DNA from: Enterocloster bolteae
GTDB lineage: Bacteria > Bacillota > Clostridia > Lachnospirales > Lachnospiraceae
DNA length: 64,000 nt
NCBI RefSeq assembly: GCF_002234575.2
Contig: NZ_CP022464.2
Coordinates: 5,022,001 to 5,086,000, forward strand
Direction of reading: 5' to 3'
This document shows, one piece after another, positions 61,309 through 64,000 of this stretch; position 1 is the stretch's first letter; the number at the start of each line of letters is the position of its first letter. The notes beneath the pieces are model-generated. The model saw only the letters and a program-made list of their open reading frames with translations, was not told the DNA's origin and ran no database searches. The position numbers and the translations under genes were made by a program.

Positions 61309-62787
61309 CTACTGGACGGTCGCGCCGCATACAAGCCGGATAGCCTCATTCCAATTCCCGATTTTTTCCTTCCGTTCTTCTTCCGCCATTTGCGGACTGT
61401 ATAGGGTTCTGCCTTCCTCTGAAAACAGTTCGGATTGATTCAGGATACCAGCCCCTATACCGGCCATGTAGGCAGCACCCATCGCAGATAATTCCTCAAT
61501 CCCAGCTACTGCTACATCTAATTTTGAAAGATCGCTTTGAAGCTGCATCAGATAGGAATTTCTCGTAGGCCCTCCGTCTACCCGGAGTTCCTTTATGCAG
61601 ATACTGCTGTCCTTCTCCATCGCTTCCAACACTGCCTGGATCTGCAGGGCAATGCTTTCCAAGGCTGCCCTGACAATCTCATTTTTTCCTGTTGTGCGAG
61701 TCATCCCATAAATCACGGCTTTCGCCGTGTCACTCCAATAGGGCGCCGATAAGCCGGAAAAGGCCGGAATCAATACGGTCTTGTCCACAGGGTTGGCAGC
61801 CTTTGCAAACGCTTCGCTTTCAGCCGGAGAGCTGATTAGATGAAGCTCATCTTTCAGCCAGGTCATCACCGCGCCTGTATAGTTGATATTCCCTTCCAGC
61901 ACATAATTCACCTGGCCGTCTAGCCCCCACGCAAGGGAAGTCACCAGGCCGTGGCTGCTGGACACACACTCCATCCCCGTATTCATCATGATGGAGGAGC
62001 CGGTTCCATAAGTAGTCTTAATCATGCCTGCGCTGTGACAGCCCTGACCGAATAAAGCCGCATGGGAATCCCCGGCCGCGCTGTGAATCGGAATCTCATG
62101 GTCAAAGTATCCGTCTAAATCCGTCATCCCGAATAAACTGTTACTGTCACATACCTGGGCCAGGGATTTTGCCGAAACCCCGAAAAGCTCGTATAACTCC
62201 TCATCCCAGGACAGGGTATGGATATTGAACAACTGAGTTCTTGAGGCATTGGAATAATCCGTCTTAAATGCCTTTCCCCGTGTCATCCTGTAAATCAGCC
62301 AGCTGTCTATGGTGCCCAGACACAGATCCTCCGGAGCCCTCTCTTTCGCTCCCTCTGTATTTGACAGCAGCCAGGCCATCTTGGCAGCCGGGAAAAATGG
62401 AGATAGCATGAGTCCTGTTTTATTTCTTATCAGATCCCCATAGGGGGCCAAGGCCTGAGATACCTCCTTGGCCCTGGAGCACTGCCATACAACCGCTCCA
62501 TTTAAAGGAGTTCCGTCTCTGTCCCAGATTGCTGTGGTTTCCCTCTGGTTGCTGATTCCGATTACTTCAATCTCATTCTTTGAGATACCAGTCCGCTTCA
62601 CCACGTCCTGTATCACCCTGCATGTGTTTTGGTATATTTCTTCTAAATCATGGGAAACCCAGCCCCGTTCATTCACAATCTGTCTGTGACTTTGATCCGC
62701 CCGGCTCCGTAATCTTCCCTTGTTATCTACAAGGATTGCTTTCGTTCCCTGTGTGCTCTGGTCTATCCCCAATATGTACCCCATCAT
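61309..62787 (-). CDS. FGGY-family carbohydrate kinase (glycerol-kinase-like)
   Basis: The 492-residue kinase has the N-terminal phosphate motif GIDQSTQGTKAILVD, VIGISNQRETTAIWDRDG, AGDSHAALFGQG and TYGTGSSIMMNTG of the FGGY family. The NQRETT segment is typical of glycerol kinases, but glycerol kinases are rarely found beside transketolase subunits. A polyol or ketopentose substrate, such as erythritol, xylulose or a similar sugar, fits the operon better. It starts directly after the transketolase C-terminal subunit stop, with GAGGGG as ribosome site. Confidence 0.88.
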   Translation of the reverse strand: MMGYILGIDQSTQGTKAILVDNKGRLRSRADQSHRQIVNERGWVSHDLEEIYQNTCRVIQDVVKRTGISKNEIEVIGISNQRETTAIWDRDGTPLNGAVVWQCSRAKEVSQALAPYGDLIRNKTGLMLSPFFPAAKMAWLLSNTEGAKERAPEDLCLGTIDSWLIYRMTRGKAFKTDYSNASRTQLFNIHTLSWDEELYELFGVSAKSLAQVCDSNSLFGMTDLDGYFDHEIPIHSAAGDSHAALFGQGCHSAGMIKTTYGTGSSIMMNTGMECVSSSHGLVTSLAWGLDGQVNYVLEGNINYTGAVMTWLKDELHLISSPAESEAFAKAANPVDKTVLIPAFSGLSAPYWSDTAKAVIYGMTRTTGKNEIVRAALESIALQIQAVLEAMEKDSSICIKELRVDGGPTRNSYLMQLQSDLSKLDVAVAGIEELSAMGAAYMAGIGAGILNQSELFSEEGRTLYSPQMAEEERKEKIGNWNEAIRLVCGATVQ

Positions 62788-63723
62788 TTACCCCTCTGTC
62801 AGTGTTTTTTTAACGGTTTCAGCAATTCCGGCTCCATCCATTCCGTAGTAGGCAAATAACTCCGTATTAGAGCCTGGTATCAGATGACCGTCAGGAAGGG
62901 CGATTTTCTTAACCTTAATCGGGTGTTTCTCCGCCGTCACGGCCGCTACCATACTGCCAAGTCCGCCATATACCGAATGTTCTTCCACCGTTATCAGGCA
63001 TTTTACCCTACTGGCGTATTGTAAGACCGCTTCCTCGTCCAAAGGCTTTAAGCAGTACATATCCACGACTCCGACCCGGATACCGTCCTTTTCCAGAATC
63101 CTTGCAGCTTCCAGGGCATATGGCACCATCTCGCCGCAGGCAATGATCATGGCGTCCTCACCCTCTGACAGTACATGGGCCTTATCCAGTTCAAACTTCA
63201 TCTGTTCCTCATATATATCTTCCGTGGCTGAACGGCTGACTCTGACATAAGCCGGCTTTTCATCCTGAAGCAACGCCTCAATCAGCTTACCCGTCTGGAA
63301 CCGGTCGCTGGGCAGATAGACCCGCATATCCGGCAGTGCGCACATGGCGGCAATGTCCTGTAAAGAATGATGGCTCATTCCCAGGGCGCCATAGCTGATA
63401 CCTCCGCTGATACCTACCAGGGTAACATTGGTATTGGAATATGCCACATCAATTTTCGCCTGTTCATAGCTTCTGGTCGATAAAAAACATGCTGGTGAAA
63501 CAGCAAAAGCTTTCTTGCCGCAGGCCGCCAGCCCGGCAGATATGGATACCAGATTTTGTTCCGCTATGCCGACCTCCACGAACTGTTCCGGATAAGTTTT
63601 GGCAAAGGGCGTCATAGATGCGGAACCTCTGGAATCTGAACACAGTACAACAATGTCCCGGTCTGTTTTGGACGCTTCCAACAGTGTGTCGCATATTGCC
63701 TGTCTGTTCGTTATTTTATTCAT
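62788..63723 (-). CDS. Transketolase, C-terminal subunit
   Basis: The 311-residue protein is the pyrimidine-binding/C-terminal half of split transketolases, with CSDSRGSASMTPFAKTYPEQFVEVGIAEQNLV (the catalytic glutamate region) and the C-terminal VEEHSVYGGLGSMVA segment. It works with the N-terminal subunit encoded just upstream and overlapping by ATGA. The pair transfers two-carbon units between ketose and aldose phosphates. It links the imported sugar to the pentose phosphate pathway. The start follows AAGGAGG. Confidence 0.93.
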   Translation of the reverse strand: MNKITNRQAICDTLLEASKTDRDIVVLCSDSRGSASMTPFAKTYPEQFVEVGIAEQNLVSISAGLAACGKKAFAVSPACFLSTRSYEQAKIDVAYSNTNVTLVGISGGISYGALGMSHHSLQDIAAMCALPDMRVYLPSDRFQTGKLIEALLQDEKPAYVRVSRSATEDIYEEQMKFELDKAHVLSEGEDAMIIACGEMVPYALEAARILEKDGIRVGVVDMYCLKPLDEEAVLQYASRVKCLITVEEHSVYGGLGSMVAAVTAEKHPIKVKKIALPDGHLIPGSNTELFAYYGMDGAGIAETVKKTLTEG

Positions 63724-64000
63724 TGCAATGCCTCCTTCAGTTCTTTTACCGCCTGTTCATACTGTTCCTCTGTCATCACTCCGTGGTGCCAGGAAATCTG
63801 GTTCTCCATAAAGGAAACACCCTTTCCCTTCACCGTACTGGCAATGACCGCCGTTGGCTTTCCCTTATAAGCCGCCGCCTGTTCATAGGCATTGACCAAC
63901 TGGGCACAGTCATTTCCATCCAAAACCTCAATGACGTTCCAGCCAAAATCACGGAATTTGTCCGCCAAGCTGGCGCTGTCCATCACCTGGCCGGTGGTGC
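63720..64000 (-). CDS. Transketolase, N-terminal subunit (5' end outside window)
   Basis: These are the last about 93 codons of the TPP-binding subunit of split transketolase, with ADKFRDFGWNVIEVLDGND, PTAVIASTVKGKGVSFMEN and the conserved WHHGVM. It overlaps the C-terminal subunit gene by four bases. The start and the TPP motif lie beyond base 64000. Confidence 0.93.
   Translation of the reverse strand, partial: TTGQVMDSASLADKFRDFGWNVIEVLDGNDCAQLVNAYEQAAAYKGKPTAVIASTVKGKGVSFMENQISWHHGVMTEEQYEQAVKELKEALQ

Noticed and set aside
1..64000. CRISPR arrays, tRNA and rRNA genes, intact transposases, prophage genes
   Set aside because: None were recognised on reading both strands; repeats found are promoter-type or a single short block.

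Overview
The window looks like the chromosome of an anaerobic gut Clostridia, most likely Lachnospiraceae of the Clostridium clostridioforme/Enterocloster type. This is inferred from mid-range GC, strong GGAGG ribosome sites, TTGACA/TATAAT promoters and the gene families present. No rRNA, tRNA, CRISPR array or intact insertion sequence was seen.

Layout. (1) 1-2173: end of a glycoside/cation symporter and a GH78-like glycosidase. (2) 2329-7869: a MocR-type regulator, then M20 amidohydrolase, MFS carrier, DUF3100 membrane protein and a small membrane protein. (3) 7896-14273: a LacI regulator and an operon of two NTF2/SnoaL-like proteins, an MFS carrier and a sodium/solute symporter; matching operators lie in front of the regulator and the operon. 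(4) 14653-19969: MFS carrier, two M20 amidohydrolases and an unusual winged-helix regulator. (5) 20272-25275: M20 enzyme, YajC-like protein, DUF5058-type protein and a partner membrane protein, divergent from a PucR-type regulator, with an 11-base C tract in the intergenic region. (6) 25609-32922: a regulator with two GntR DNA-binding domains and two large hybrid histidine kinases. (7) 33257-57804: an accessory region of small operons: PatB-type lyase, DUF3737, flavodoxin, alpha/beta hydrolases, MATE, LysR, a two-component system, three cyclophilin-like secreted proteins, two choloylglycine-hydrolase-like acylases, a PaaK-like ligase, a MacB-type ABC exporter, LysE and several eroded genes. 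(8) 57767-59780: gene remnants (LysR, CocE/NonD hydrolase, Crp/Fnr). (9) 59900-64000: a sugar operon with split transketolase, FGGY kinase and GPH symporter.

Two themes stand out. The first is four M20 amidohydrolases within 18 kb, in three clusters each with its own membrane carriers and regulator, which suggests dedicated uptake and hydrolysis of different N-acyl amino acids, dipeptides or similar amides. The second is a local regulon in region 7. One 27-bp box abutting a -35 hexamer, always 17 bp from the -10, occurs in front of five operons. A different 41-bp element with GTTA repeats about one helical turn apart occurs three times. Candidate regulators are the LysR protein at 39969 and the OmpR-type regulator at 41617. 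Region 7 also shows paralogue duplication, fused or truncated ABC transporter genes and poly-A frameshifts near start codons, so it is under active rearrangement.
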